Below are positions 8,774-17,466 of a stretch of 43,152 nucleotides of DNA, one piece after another (positions within the stretch are counted from its first letter, which is position 1; every line of letters starts with the position of its first letter). The notes beneath the pieces were generated by a model. The model had not been told where the DNA came from and searched no databases. It saw only the letters and a program-made list of their open reading frames with translations. The translations under genes were made by a program, and so were the position numbers. The stretch comes from Betaproteobacteria bacterium (GTDB taxonomy: Bacteria > Pseudomonadota > Gammaproteobacteria > Burkholderiales > Burkholderiaceae_A), in assembly GCA_018970545.1 (NCBI GenBank), contig JAGWWC010000008.1, forward strand, positions 1-43,152, given 5' to 3'.

Positions 8774-9826
8774 GTGGTGCTGCCGGTGAATGTGTTCGCA
8801 GGCTTTCCGCTCATTCGGCCGCTGCTGTTTTCGATGCAGGCCGAGGCTGCCCACGACTTCACACTCTCATGGCTCGACCGCCTGCATCGCGCCGGCCTGC
8901 TGCCTGCATCACAGCCGCTGCCGGGAGCATCCCGGCGACTGATGGGGCTGAATTTTGCCAACCCGATTGGGCTGGCTGCAGGGCTGGACAAAAACGCGGC
9001 CCACCTGGATAGCCTTGCAAGTTTCGGGTTTGGATTTATCGAAGTGGGCACCGTGACACCGCAGCCTCAGCCCGGCAATCCGAAGCCCCGAATGTTTCGA
9101 CTCACGCAGCATGAGGCGCTGATCAATCGCCTCGGATTTAACAATCAGGGGCTGGAGCACTTTCTTCGTAATGTTCAGCAATCCCGCTGGGCCACTGAGC
9201 GGCGGGGCGTGCTGGGATTAAACATCGGCAAAAACGCGACAACACCCATTGAAAATGCCCTGGACGATTACCTGGCGGCTCTTGAAGCGGTCGCACCGTG
9301 GGCCGATTATGTAACGGTCAACATCTCCTCGCCGAATACACAAGGCCTTCGCGACCTTCAGCAACAGGATGCGCTGAATCGACTGCTCGAAGGCCTCAAA
9401 GAGACCCAGCAGCGGCTCGCGCAGCAGCACCGGCGGCATGTGCCCTTGGTGCTGAAGATCGCGCCGGATCTCACGGACGATCAGATAGTAGAGATTGCCA
9501 CGCTTTTGCGTACTCACAGCATCGAGGGCGTGATCGCCACCAATACAACCCTGAATCGCACTGCAGTCAAAGGCCATCCCTATGCCGACGAGCAAGGCGG
9601 CTTATCGGGTGCGCCACTGCTTGGACAATCCAATCACGTGATTCGGCTGCTGCGCAGCAGCCTGCCCCCGGGCGTGGTGATTATTGGTGTTGGCGGCGTA
9701 CTCAGTGGCGAGGACGCGAAAAGCAAACTTACCGCAGGTGCAGACCTGGTGCAGCTCTACACCGGGCTAATTTATCGTGGGCCGGCGCTTGTTGCTGAGG
9801 CAGTCCGGGCGACACGATCCGAGTAA
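8774..9826 (+). CDS. pyrD: Dihydroorotate dehydrogenase (quinone), class 2
   Basis: A 350-residue flavoprotein that oxidises dihydroorotate to orotate with quinone as acceptor, in pyrimidine synthesis at the inner face of the membrane. The N-terminal helical membrane-association region of class 2 enzymes is present (residues about 10-45, [17 protein letters not shown]), followed by the FMN barrel with [53 protein letters not shown] (catalytic Ser in this loop), [14 protein letters not shown] and the phosphate-binding [13 protein letters not shown]. The GTG start at 8774 abuts the bpt stop; GTG at 8777 is possible. The last 55 bases overlap the end of the convergent lutB gene. Confidence 0.96.
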   Translation: MVLPVNVFAGFPLIRPLLFSMQAEAAHDFTLSWLDRLHRAGLLPASQPLPGASRRLMGLNFANPIGLAAGLDKNAAHLDSLASFGFGFIEVGTVTPQPQPGNPKPRMFRLTQHEALINRLGFNNQGLEHFLRNVQQSRWATERRGVLGLNIGKNATTPIENALDDYLAALEAVAPWADYVTVNISSPNTQGLRDLQQQDALNRLLEGLKETQQRLAQQHRRHVPLVLKIAPDLTDDQIVEIATLLRTHSIEGVIATNTTLNRTAVKGHPYADEQGGLSGAPLLGQSNHVIRLLRSSLPPGVVIIGVGGVLSGEDAKSKLTAGADLVQLYTGLIYRGPALVAEAVRATRSE

Positions 9827-11208
9827 AGCTCGCGAAAGGTCTTCGATGCCGGCGTCGGCAGATCACGAAAATCTGTCCAGCCCCTCGCAAAGGCGAGATG
9901 CTGGATGCGGCCGGCCTTGCGGCCAAGGCTGCGCAAAACCAGATTCGCGATACCGGTGAGCAGAGCATAGAGGTTGGGCCGCACCGCGACGAATCCCCAG
10001 ACGGCCATCGCGAATCTCTCAGTTTTTGGGCGAAGGTGCCGATCGAATTGCCGCTCTCGCAGCTTACGAAGTAGGTCAGGTAGTGGGATCGCCACCGGGC
10101 AGACGACGTGACACTCGCCGCACATGGTGGCTGCCTGAGGTAGATCCAAAGCATTTTCGAGGCCAACATAGTTCGGTGTGAGCACTGAGCCCATTGGCCC
10201 GGGATAGACCCAGCCATATGCATGGCCACCAATTTTTTGATACACCGGGCAATGATTCATGCAAGCCCCGCATCGAATACAGCGCAGCATCTCTTGGAAC
10301 TCACTGCCCAGAAGGCTGGAGCGGCCTCCGTCGACCAAGACGAAGTACATGTGATCGGGCCCGTCGGGCTCGCCAACTGCGCGTACCCCCGTGAGCAGCG
10401 AAATGTAATTTGAGATGGACTGACCAGTGGCGCTGCGGGTCAGCAGGCGGACAATGGTGGCGAAGTCTTCAAACGTGGGAAGAATCTTTTCGATGCCCGT
10501 CACGACGACATGCACGCGTGGCATCACTGTACACATGCCTTCGTTGCCCTCGTTGGTGACAATGCCCACCGATCCGGTCTCGGCGATTAGAAAATTGCCG
10601 CCGGTCACGCCCATGTCTGACTTCAGAAACTTCGGCCGCAGAACCTCGCGGGCTTCACGCGTCATCTGAGGAATATCGGTGAGACGGGGGCGCTCGTGAA
10701 CCTTGGAAAACAAATCAGAAATCTCTTCTTTGTCTTTGTGAATCACAGGCGCAATGATGTGACTGGGTGCCTCGTTGTCATTGATCTGCAAAATGTACTC
10801 ACCCAGATCGGTCTCGACAGACTCAATGCCCGCACGCTCAAGGGCTGCATTCAGCGCCATTTCCTCGGAGACCATCGACTTGGATTTGGTCACCAGCTTG
10901 ACATCGTGCTGCTGCGCGATTTTCACCACCAGTTCCGATGCCTGGGCGGGTGTCTCAGCAAATAGCACAGTGGCCCCACGGGCCTGGGCGTTGCGCTCAA
11001 ACATTTCCAGCCAGACATCGAGCCGATCGAGAGCCCGATTGCGCCGCTCCACCGCCGCCTGACGGGTCGCAGTGAAATCGATCTCCTGGATCACGCTGGA
11101 TCGGGCCGTGACAAACTTATCGGCAAGTTTTTTTAAATTGCGCTGCAGGCGGGTATCCGCAAGCTTCTCGCCTGCTCGCGCCTGAAAGTGCATCGATTGA
11201 ACGCGCAT
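9772..11208 (-). CDS. lutB: LutB-type iron-sulfur protein (lactate utilization)
   Basis: A 478-residue protein with an N-terminal LUD-type domain (residues about 60-290, including [10 protein letters not shown] and [20 protein letters not shown]), two 4Fe-4S cysteine clusters ([14 protein letters not shown], then [12 protein letters not shown]), and a C-terminal LutB tail. It should act with LutA in oxidation of L-lactate to pyruvate, feeding electrons to the respiratory chain. It lies 36 bases after lutA; ATG 11193 is an alternative start. The last about 18 codons lie antisense to the 3' end of pyrD, so the tail ([14 protein letters not shown]) looks like a run-on into the neighbour. No lutC follows, which is unusual because LutABC normally go together. 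Confidence 0.92.
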   Translation of the reverse strand: MRVQSMHFQARAGEKLADTRLQRNLKKLADKFVTARSSVIQEIDFTATRQAAVERRNRALDRLDVWLEMFERNAQARGATVLFAETPAQASELVVKIAQQHDVKLVTKSKSMVSEEMALNAALERAGIESVETDLGEYILQINDNEAPSHIIAPVIHKDKEEISDLFSKVHERPRLTDIPQMTREAREVLRPKFLKSDMGVTGGNFLIAETGSVGIVTNEGNEGMCTVMPRVHVVVTGIEKILPTFEDFATIVRLLTRSATGQSISNYISLLTGVRAVGEPDGPDHMYFVLVDGGRSSLLGSEFQEMLRCIRCGACMNHCPVYQKIGGHAYGWVYPGPMGSVLTPNYVGLENALDLPQAATMCGECHVVCPVAIPLPDLLRKLRERQFDRHLRPKTERFAMAVWGFVAVRPNLYALLTGIANLVLRSLGRKAGRIQHLAFARGWTDFRDLPTPASKTFRELYSDRVARTASATSAGPR

Positions 11209-11244
11209 ACGTCGGTGAACCCCTATCGCCCGAGAGTCATTTAT

Positions 11245-12006
11245 TTAGCCTGAGGAACGGCCCTGGCCCACATCACCGGCCAGTACCTGCGCGACATGCA
11301 AGACCTGGGTACGCTCATCGCCGAGCCGCCGGAGCCGGCCCTCAATGTGGAGCATACAGCCGAGATCCCCCATGACGACTGCCTGGGCCTGCGTGGCCTG
11401 CGCGTTATGAATTTTTTCGTCAACAATCGCTGCGGAAACATTGCCGTATTTCATAGCAAACGCCCCGCCAAACCCGCAGCAGGCTCGGCAGTCTTTCATT
11501 TCATTGAGCTTTAGGCCAGGCATCTTTGCCAGAAGGGCCCGGGGCTGCTCTGCAACGCCCAACTCACGCAGGCCGCTGCAGCTATCGTGATAGGTCACGG
11601 TGCCCTCGAGCTGTCCCGGCACATCTGAAACTTTCATGACCCGCACCAAAAAATCGGTGAGCTCATAAATGCGTGGGGCCAAGTCGGCCATGCGCCGCTT
11701 CATTTCCGGGTCGTTGCCGAAGAGTTCGAAGTAATGGACCTTGATCATCCCGGCACAAGAGCCCGACGGAATCACGACATAGTCAAACCCCTGAAGCTGT
11801 TCGATGACCCGAACCGCAAGCTGGTGGGCGGTACGGCGATCGCCGCCGTTATAGGCGGGCTGGCCACAGCAGGTCTGGCCTTCGGGCACCACCACCTCAC
11901 AGCCGGAGGCCTCCAGCAGCTTGAGCGCCGCCAGACCGATCTCGGGCCGCATCATGTCGACCAGGCAGGTGACAAAAAGGGCGATGCGCTTGGGGTTCTC
12001 AGTCAT
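11245..12006 (-). CDS. lutA: LutA-type (Fe-S)-binding protein (lactate utilization)
   Basis: A 253-residue protein with two CCG domains: GQTCCGQPAYNGG near residue 46 and DCRACCGFGGAFAMKYGN near residue 180, plus the conserved cysteines in FVTCLVDMM and PSGSCAGM. These cysteine-rich domains bind a noncubane Fe-S centre in related GlpC and heterodisulfide reductase subunits. LutA works with LutB in L-lactate oxidation, though related CCG proteins serve in glycolate oxidation. It is divergent from an IclR-family regulator, with an inverted repeat between them, which suggests local control by that regulator. The C-terminal residues after about 240 are short and unremarkable. Confidence 0.93.
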   Translation of the reverse strand: MTENPKRIALFVTCLVDMMRPEIGLAALKLLEASGCEVVVPEGQTCCGQPAYNGGDRRTAHQLAVRVIEQLQGFDYVVIPSGSCAGMIKVHYFELFGNDPEMKRRMADLAPRIYELTDFLVRVMKVSDVPGQLEGTVTYHDSCSGLRELGVAEQPRALLAKMPGLKLNEMKDCRACCGFGGAFAMKYGNVSAAIVDEKIHNAQATQAQAVVMGDLGCMLHIEGRLRRLGDERTQVLHVAQVLAGDVGQGRSSG

Positions 12007-12052
12007 CGATTGGCTGGGCCTAGGGGCTAGAGACTCTGGATTTCATGCAATA

Positions 12053-12071
12053 AAATGGCATTTTGCCACTT
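12053..12071. promoter_or_regulatory. Inverted-repeat operator candidate between lutA and the IclR gene
   Basis: TGGCA-TTT-TGCCA (12056-12068) is a perfect 5-bp inverted repeat, with two more matching flanking A/T positions on each side. It lies in the 68-base gap between the divergent lutA and IclR genes and overlaps a -10-like TAAAAT (12051-12056) reading toward the regulator. IclR-family proteins often bind short palindromes in such divergent gaps and regulate both sides. Assignment is by position and symmetry only. Confidence 0.5.
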
Positions 12072-12074
12072 GGT

Positions 12075-12941
12075 ATGGGCCAGATGCCGGTTTCACCCTC
12101 TTCAGCCGCGAAAAAACCTCGGCCCCCCGCCTCGAGCGGGTCCGACCGGCGGCCCCTGCTCGCCCCGCCCATTGAGGCACCGCGGTTGGCCATCCAGGTC
12201 ATCGAACGCATGATGACCCTGTTGGATGCGCTGGCAAAAAAGTCCGAGCCAGTATCGTTGAAGGAGCTCTCCCAGTCTAGCGGCCTGCATCCCTCGACCG
12301 CCCATCGCATTCTCAATGACCTCGTGCTGGCGCGGATGGTGGACCGGACTGAGCCAGGTAGTTACCAGCTCGGCATGCGGCTTTTGGAGCTTGGTAACTT
12401 GGTAAAGGCCCGGCTCAACGTGCGCGATGCCGCTGCCGGACCGATGCGGGAGTTGCATCGACTCACGGGAGAGACCGTCAACCTTTCAGTGCGCCAGGGC
12501 GATGAAATTGTGTATGTCGAGCGGACGGTCAGCGAACGCTCAGGCATGCAAGTTGTGCGGGCAATCGGAGGCCGGGCACCCTTGCATCTCACTTCGACCG
12601 GAAAGCTCTTTCTCGCAAACGATGACACGCGTGCCGTCCGATCGTATGCGATGCGGACCGGCCTGGCGGGCCACACACCGAATAGCATCACCGCATTGAA
12701 TCAGCTTGAGCAAGAACTCGATGAGGTGCGACGCCTGGGCTACGCCCGGGACAACGAAGAGCTTGAGTTGGGCGTGCGCTGTATCGCGGCCGGTATTCGC
12801 GACGACAGCCAATCTTTGGTGGCAGGACTATCAATCTCTGCACCGGCAGATCGGGCCAATGATGGGTGGCTTCAGGCGCTTGCGGATACCGCCCGCGCGA
12901 TTTCGTCGTCGCTGGGCTACGAGCGCACCGCAGAGGCCTGA
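12075..12941 (+). CDS. IclR family transcriptional regulator
   Basis: About 288 residues. The start is uncertain: ATG 12075 (chosen), ATG 12084 or TTG 12063; none has a clear ribosome binding site. After a disordered Pro/Ser-rich leader come the winged helix (residues about 35-95: IQVIERMMTLLDALAK, VSLKELSQSSGLHPSTAHRI, MVDRTEPGSYQLGMRLLELG) and the IclR effector domain (VNLSVRQGDEIVYVERTVS, RAPLHLTSTGKLFLA, RDNEELELGVRCIAAGI). The conserved ELGVRCIA-type segment forms the ligand pocket. Divergence from lutAB suggests it controls lactate use, possibly with autoregulation through the repeat at 12056-12068. Its 3' end overlaps the convergent peptidase gene by 25 bases. Confidence 0.92.
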   Translation: MGQMPVSPSSAAKKPRPPASSGSDRRPLLAPPIEAPRLAIQVIERMMTLLDALAKKSEPVSLKELSQSSGLHPSTAHRILNDLVLARMVDRTEPGSYQLGMRLLELGNLVKARLNVRDAAAGPMRELHRLTGETVNLSVRQGDEIVYVERTVSERSGMQVVRAIGGRAPLHLTSTGKLFLANDDTRAVRSYAMRTGLAGHTPNSITALNQLEQELDEVRRLGYARDNEELELGVRCIAAGIRDDSQSLVAGLSISAPADRANDGWLQALADTARAISSSLGYERTAEA

Positions 12942-14110
12942 CGGTCGCGTTCAATTGAGAGCCAACGGCGGATACGCTCTGCGTCCGCGAGCCGCTTGGC
13001 ACTGCCTTCCGCATCCAACATCACGATGATCACCTCGCGTTGATCAAGGCGGGCCTGCATGACCAAGCATTTGCCCGCATCCCGGATGAATCCAGTCTTC
13101 GATAAGCCAATATCCCAAGTCTCATCGCGGGTCAGCGCATTTGTGTTTTTAAACTGCTGCTGCCGGCCGCCCACCCGAACGACAGCATCCCGATCAGTCG
13201 AATAATCCCGAATGAGAGGGACATGATGGGCAGCATTGACCAAGACCGCTAAATCTCTGGGCGAAGCCACGTTGCCGCTGCTTAAACCCGTGGGTTCAAC
13301 AAACGTTGAGCTGGTCATACCCAGCGCCCGAGCCTTGTCATTCATGGCGATCACGAACGCAGGCAGCCCACCGGGATAGCTCCTGCCAAGCGCGTTGGCA
13401 GCGCGATTTTCCGATGACATCAATGCGAGATGGAGCAGCTCGGCACGCGTAAAACTAGCGCCCACTTTGAGTCGCGAAGCGGAGTACTTCTCCAGCTGCG
13501 TGTCTTCGCGGGCAATCACGATCGATTCATCCAAAGGCTGGGCGGCATCCAAGACCACCATCGCGGTCATCACTTTGGTGATCGAGGCAATCGGAAGGGC
13601 CGCGTCGGCGTTTTTCTCAAGCAGCACTTCTCCGGAGGCCTGATCCAACACCATCACTGCGCTGGAATTCAGAGAAAGGTCTGCGAGCTCGGACCGAAGG
13701 CCCAGCCGTGACCCCATTGAGTTGTAACCGGGCTCGGCTTTTACCTTGGAAGCCCTCACGCCCTGCGCAGGTGCCCGGGCCACATTCTTTTTCGGATTGC
13801 TGGCGCTGCGGCTTACCTTTGCGTTCTGCGCCGGTTTGGCTGGACGCGCAGCGGCGGAAGAAGTTGGCTTAGCCGCCTGAGCAGGCTTTGCAGTCGATGC
13901 CGGCTTAGCGACTGCAGGGGTTTTGGGCGTGTTCTTTTCCACAGATGCGCCTGCCGGGGCGTTCGCGGAAGCAGTCCCTAAAGCAATCCCCAGCATGAGA
14001 AGCCCGCCGCCAATGCCAGCGAGTGCGTTGCGCAAAATCTTCGAATTTCCACGCGAAATGTGTATGCAGTGAGCCCTCAATGGACCTCCCTTTTCCATCG
14101 AAGACGGCAT
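12917..14110 (-). CDS. D-alanyl-D-alanine endopeptidase/carboxypeptidase, PBP7-like (peptidase S11)
   Basis: A 397-residue penicillin-binding protein. A signal sequence spans residues about 25-50 (LAGIGGGLLMLGIALGTASA), followed by a low-complexity Ala/Lys/Pro linker of about 75 residues and the S11 catalytic domain. Active-site motifs: S176-x-x-K179 (ASITK), S233-E-N235 and K338-T-G. This matches the PbpG/PBP7 group, which cleaves peptide cross-links or stem peptides of peptidoglycan in the periplasm. The long linker is longer than in the Escherichia protein and could let the domain reach the murein. ATG 14098 is an alternative start. Convergent overlap with the IclR gene is 25 bases. I do not give a symbol because DacA-like and PbpG-like activities cannot be separated by eye. 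Confidence 0.92.
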   Translation of the reverse strand: MPSSMEKGGPLRAHCIHISRGNSKILRNALAGIGGGLLMLGIALGTASANAPAGASVEKNTPKTPAVAKPASTAKPAQAAKPTSSAAARPAKPAQNAKVSRSASNPKKNVARAPAQGVRASKVKAEPGYNSMGSRLGLRSELADLSLNSSAVMVLDQASGEVLLEKNADAALPIASITKVMTAMVVLDAAQPLDESIVIAREDTQLEKYSASRLKVGASFTRAELLHLALMSSENRAANALGRSYPGGLPAFVIAMNDKARALGMTSSTFVEPTGLSSGNVASPRDLAVLVNAAHHVPLIRDYSTDRDAVVRVGGRQQQFKNTNALTRDETWDIGLSKTGFIRDAGKCLVMQARLDQREVIIVMLDAEGSAKRLADAERIRRWLSIERDRQASAVRS

Positions 14111-14154
14111 GCTAGCAAAGGAACTTTATTTCGCCAAGTAAAAAATCAATTTTT

Positions 14155-15084
14155 TCAAAGGCTTAGAGCGGGTTCTGAAGGTCCGCTCTTATTGTTGGCA
14201 TACCGCAGCGCACAATTTACGGTCTGAAAATGGATATCGACGGTGTCTTCAATGGTTCGGCCATAGCCACCTGCCATCGCAATCGCCATTGGCACCCCAA
14301 GGACGTGAACACACTCCATCACCTGGCGATCACGCGCCAGAAGTCCGGCCTTGGTCAACGCCAGTCGGCCAAGGCGGTCATCGCAAAAGGGGTCGGCGCC
14401 GGCCAAGTAAATCACGAGATCGGGTGAGAACTGTTGGCGAATCTGAAGCAAAGCGGCCCGCAGTAACTCAAGATAAATCGCATCACTTGTGCCGTCGGGC
14501 AATTCGATATCGAGATCGGATTGCTCTTTCACAAAGGGATAGTTCTCTGCACCATGCATGGAGAAAGCAAAAATATTTGAATCGCCGCGGGTCATCGCAG
14601 CGGTACCGTTGCCTTGATGCACATCGAGATCGATGACCAGGCACTTCGCGGCACGGCCCTCGCGCTGCATCAGCCGCGCCGCCACAACCGCATCGTTAAA
14701 GCAGCAGAATCCTTCACCACGATCGCGATACGCATGATGCGTTCCGCCCGCAAGATTGATTCCTACCCCATCCCGAAATGCGGATCGGCAGGCCATGACG
14801 GTCGCACCTGCGGATCGACGCGACCGCTCCACCATCTCGGGTGACCAGGGAAAGCCAATCGCCATCATCTCCTTACGGGACAGATCACCTCCGACAAGCC
14901 TTCGGATGTAATCAGGGCTGTGGGCGACCGCCAAGGCCTCGTCCGTCAGCGGCTCTGGCTCAAGCAGCCGAATCTCGGGAAGCGTCTGGCCAATGCGCTC
15001 ACGCAGCAGCCGATACTTTTCCATAGGAAATCGATGGCCCGCCGGCAGCGGCAGCACAAACCGATCGCTATAAAATGCGTCCAT
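14155..15084 (-). CDS. Histone deacetylase family protein (AcuC/amidohydrolase-like)
   Basis: A 309-residue cytoplasmic zinc hydrolase from ATG 15084 (MDAFYSDRFV), the first position matching family N-termini. Catalytic features: the double histidine H116-H117 in AGGTHHAYR, FCCFNDAVVAA, and zinc ligands D154 and H156 in VIDLDVHQGNGT, with a third Asp in LAGADPFCDDRLGRL. The GGY segment (AMAGGYGRTIED) also fits. Bacterial members deacetylate acetyl-lysine of enzymes such as acetyl-CoA synthetase, or acetylpolyamines. The gene is divergent from a phasin gene with only 26 bases between starts, so their promoters must overlap coding DNA. Substrate unknown. Confidence 0.92.
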   Translation of the reverse strand: MDAFYSDRFVLPLPAGHRFPMEKYRLLRERIGQTLPEIRLLEPEPLTDEALAVAHSPDYIRRLVGGDLSRKEMMAIGFPWSPEMVERSRRSAGATVMACRSAFRDGVGINLAGGTHHAYRDRGEGFCCFNDAVVAARLMQREGRAAKCLVIDLDVHQGNGTAAMTRGDSNIFAFSMHGAENYPFVKEQSDLDIELPDGTSDAIYLELLRAALLQIRQQFSPDLVIYLAGADPFCDDRLGRLALTKAGLLARDRQVMECVHVLGVPMAIAMAGGYGRTIEDTVDIHFQTVNCALRYANNKSGPSEPALSL

Positions 15085-15110
15085 ACACCAACAATACAAG
15101 GAGGAGACTC

Positions 15111-15647
15111 ATGGGACTTTATCCCACACCCGAAGACCTAAGTGCCGCCCAAAAACAAAACATCGAGGCCATGATGAAGCTGTCGCAAAAGGCGTTCGAG
15201 GGCATTGAAAAGATGGTGGAACTGCAGCTGAATGCGGCCCGTGCCTCGCTGCAGGAGACCGCTGACAAATTCCAGGCACTGATGAGTGTGAAGGATGCAC
15301 AAGATGTAGTGAGCCTGAATCAAGACATCGCCACGCCGAGTGCGGAGAAGGCACTTGCCTACTCCCGAACGATCTATGACATCGCCTCACAGACCAGCAG
15401 TGAATTTCATCGCCTGGTCGATGCTCAGATTGCAGATGCCAACAAAAAATTAATCGATGCCTTGGATGATTTTTCTCGTAACGCGCCAGCAGGCTCGGAG
15501 AGCGTTGTCGCCATGATGAAATCCTCGCTCACTGCGGCCAGCTCCGCCTACGATACGGCAAACAAGGCCGCCCGTCAGGTCGTTGAGATGGCCGAGCGCA
15601 ACATGCGTTCTGCTGCTGAGGCTGGCTTAAACGCAGGCAAGCGCTAG
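15111..15647 (+). CDS. phaP: Phasin family protein (PHA granule-associated)
   Basis: A 178-residue helical protein from ATG 15111 (MGLYPTPEDLSAAQKQNIEA), with an excellent ribosome binding site (AAGGAGGAG) about six bases upstream that decides the start. It shows the phasin_2 pattern: amphipathic Ala/Gln-rich helices, EGIEKMVELQLNAARASLQE, and a C-terminal VEMAERNMRSAAEAGLNAGK. Phasins coat polyhydroxybutyrate granules and control their number and size, so the organism probably stores PHB. It is divergent from the deacetylase-family gene and convergent with the molybdopterin-binding-domain gene (14 bases apart). Confidence 0.95.
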   Translation: MGLYPTPEDLSAAQKQNIEAMMKLSQKAFEGIEKMVELQLNAARASLQETADKFQALMSVKDAQDVVSLNQDIATPSAEKALAYSRTIYDIASQTSSEFHRLVDAQIADANKKLIDALDDFSRNAPAGSESVVAMMKSSLTAASSAYDTANKAARQVVEMAERNMRSAAEAGLNAGKR

Positions 15648-15661
15648 CTGGGTTCTGCGGC

Positions 15662-16465
15662 TTAACGCCGGTCCTGACGCTCCTCGGTGATTTGGCCGCC
15701 GAGGGCCGTCACTCCGGCGCGAAACTCGAGATAAGCCTGCTCGAATGCCTCGGGCGGTGAGGATTCATCCTGGCGGCCCGATGCCTTGAGTCCCAACTCA
15801 ATATGCCGCGGCAGGCCCGCCTCGCCCGCCGAGGGCAGGCTATAGATTTTAAATTGCGGATATTTCTGCGCGATGGTCTGCATGAGTGGCGTGACCGCCG
15901 CCTCAAAAAGATCCAGCACAATCATCGATCGATCGAACTCCGCAACCGATCGAAACAAATGGGTGTAGTACGTCTGCAGCACCCACTCCAGCATCGGCCA
16001 GGCCATGACAGGAAAGCCCGGAACAAAATAATGCTCATGAATCGAGAAGCCCGCAATTTTGTTGTAGGGATTCGGAATGATTGCGCTGCCCGTTGGAAAC
16101 TCTCCCATGCGAAGGCGCTCGGCTGTCGCCGGCTGCCCGGTCTCGGCAGCCCGCTCACGAATGAGCCGCTCCGCCTCTGGATGAAGGGCCAACTGGGAGC
16201 CCAGGGCCTCGGCCGCAGCCTGACGGGTATGGTCGTCGGGCGTCGATCCAATGCCGCCGCAACACAACACCACATCGCCTGATCGAAATGACTCACGCAA
16301 GGCCCGCACACAGCGGACGCGGTCATCGCCGAGGTAATTCACCCAAGACAGCGCAAGACCATGGGCGCCCAAAATCTCGCGGGTTTTTTCAAAATGCCGA
16401 TCCTGACGTTTTCCCGAGAGAATCTCATCACCAAAAATAAATAGTCCAAAGGTGCGTTCGGTCAT
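15662..16465 (-). CDS. Molybdopterin-binding domain protein (CinA N-terminal/MoaB-like)
   Basis: A 267-residue protein from ATG 16465 (MTERTFGLFIFGDEILSGKR), five bases after the stop of the sterol-desaturase-like gene; the frame is open to 16528. The MoCF/MPT-binding fold is shown by FIFGDEILSGKRQD, GDVVLCCGGIGSTPDDHTRQ and NPYNKIAGFSIHEHYFVPGFPVMAWPM. It corresponds to the N-terminal half of CinA without the C-terminal nicotinamide-deamidase half. Stand-alone members are usually annotated competence/damage-inducible protein A; real function is poorly known, and both cofactor binding and nucleotide-sugar-type pyrophosphatase activity have been proposed for relatives. Last gene of the run that begins with hrpA. 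Confidence 0.85.
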   Translation of the reverse strand: MTERTFGLFIFGDEILSGKRQDRHFEKTREILGAHGLALSWVNYLGDDRVRCVRALRESFRSGDVVLCCGGIGSTPDDHTRQAAAEALGSQLALHPEAERLIRERAAETGQPATAERLRMGEFPTGSAIIPNPYNKIAGFSIHEHYFVPGFPVMAWPMLEWVLQTYYTHLFRSVAEFDRSMIVLDLFEAAVTPLMQTIAQKYPQFKIYSLPSAGEAGLPRHIELGLKASGRQDESSPPEAFEQAYLEFRAGVTALGGQITEERQDRR

Positions 16466-16470
16466 CGAAT

Positions 16471-17466
16471 TTATCCTGCAGGACTGCGAGAGAACAAGGC
16501 CCGCATCATATTGCGCAATCCAATCCACTGCTGACTCAGAAAGCCTTGGCCATAATCCACGCCGTGCTCTTGATCGCGGATGCCGGTTGCCTCCAGCGGC
16601 TCGTGGCGCGCAAGCCGGCGATCGCCACTCCAGTCAGCGGTGCGAAACACCATATCCCAGATCGGAAATAGGACTGCAAAATTCACGCCCCGCTGGGGGC
16701 CCTCATGGCCAATACTGACGCCATGATGCAGGCGATGAAAGGCAGGGGAGACCAGAGCCCGGCAGATCACGGCGGGAAAAGGAATGCCGCAGTTGGCGTG
16801 CTGCAGGCTCTGCCAAAGACGGGTGAAGACCACAATGCCAACAAACTGCGCCGGCGCCACGCCGATGAACAAGGCAAAAACCGCGAGAATGGCATCGCGA
16901 AGCAGATCATCCAGAAGATGGTTGCGGTTATCCGTCCAGAGTGTCATGCGACGCTGAGAGTGATGAATGGCATGCAGAGCCCACCACCAATTCCAGCGAT
17001 GCTGGGCCCGATGAATCCAATAGTCGACAAAATCCAAAATCAGCAGATACACCAATGCCCCCATCAGGGGCGCATAGGCAAGTCCCAGCGCTGCATCCAC
17101 CTCAAGGGTCGGTATGCCCCAGGCGCCGAGGCCATCCCTGAGTTTCAAGACCGGGGTCTCGAGCACCGCAAATACAAAAATCGAAAATGCACCGAGCCGA
17201 TGCAGCACGGTGTAGGCGATGTCAATGCCCACCCGGTCGCCACGGCCACCGGGGCCACGACGCTCTGCCGGAGCAATGCGCTCAAGCGGCAGAATCACCA
17301 AGGCCATCAACAAGAGTTCAAAGCCGCCAATCAGAAACCACTCTGTGAAGTCAAAGGCCTCATCGATATATGCAATTCCATTTAGGGCCGCCAACATGGG
17401 CAGCACAACGCCCTCGAATAAAGCAGCATGCAGTTCGGCGAAGGCTTCAACGAGTTGATCCATCAT
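16471..17466 (-). CDS. Sterol desaturase/fatty acid hydroxylase family membrane protein
   Basis: A 331-residue inner-membrane di-iron enzyme candidate. Hydrophobic helices surround three histidine motifs: HRAQHR (about residue 153), HAIHHS (about 165) and HRLHH (about 240), the pattern of the fatty-acid hydroxylase superfamily. Members hydroxylate or desaturate sterols, carotenoids or ceramide-like lipids using O2; bacterial copies are mostly uncharacterised. The ATG overlaps the stop of the deacetylase gene (ATGA at 17463-17466). It lies between a polysaccharide deacetylase and a molybdopterin-binding protein gene, so no pathway is evident. A role in an envelope lipid is a guess. Confidence 0.92.
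   Translation of the reverse strand: MMDQLVEAFAELHAALFEGVVLPMLAALNGIAYIDEAFDFTEWFLIGGFELLLMALVILPLERIAPAERRGPGGRGDRVGIDIAYTVLHRLGAFSIFVFAVLETPVLKLRDGLGAWGIPTLEVDAALGLAYAPLMGALVYLLILDFVDYWIHRAQHRWNWWWALHAIHHSQRRMTLWTDNRNHLLDDLLRDAILAVFALFIGVAPAQFVGIVVFTRLWQSLQHANCGIPFPAVICRALVSPAFHRLHHGVSIGHEGPQRGVNFAVLFPIWDMVFRTADWSGDRRLARHEPLEATGIRDQEHGVDYGQGFLSQQWIGLRNMMRALFSRSPAG

Noticed and set aside
14140-14155. AT-only inverted repeat AAAAAATCAATTTTTT as a terminator
   Set aside because: No GC stem; it is more likely an A/T-rich upstream region of the PBP7-like gene's promoter.
16705-17385. Plus-strand open frame of 226 codons
   Set aside because: It lies wholly opposite the sterol-desaturase-family gene, has low-complexity composition and no recognisable motif; the minus-strand frame has the histidine boxes.
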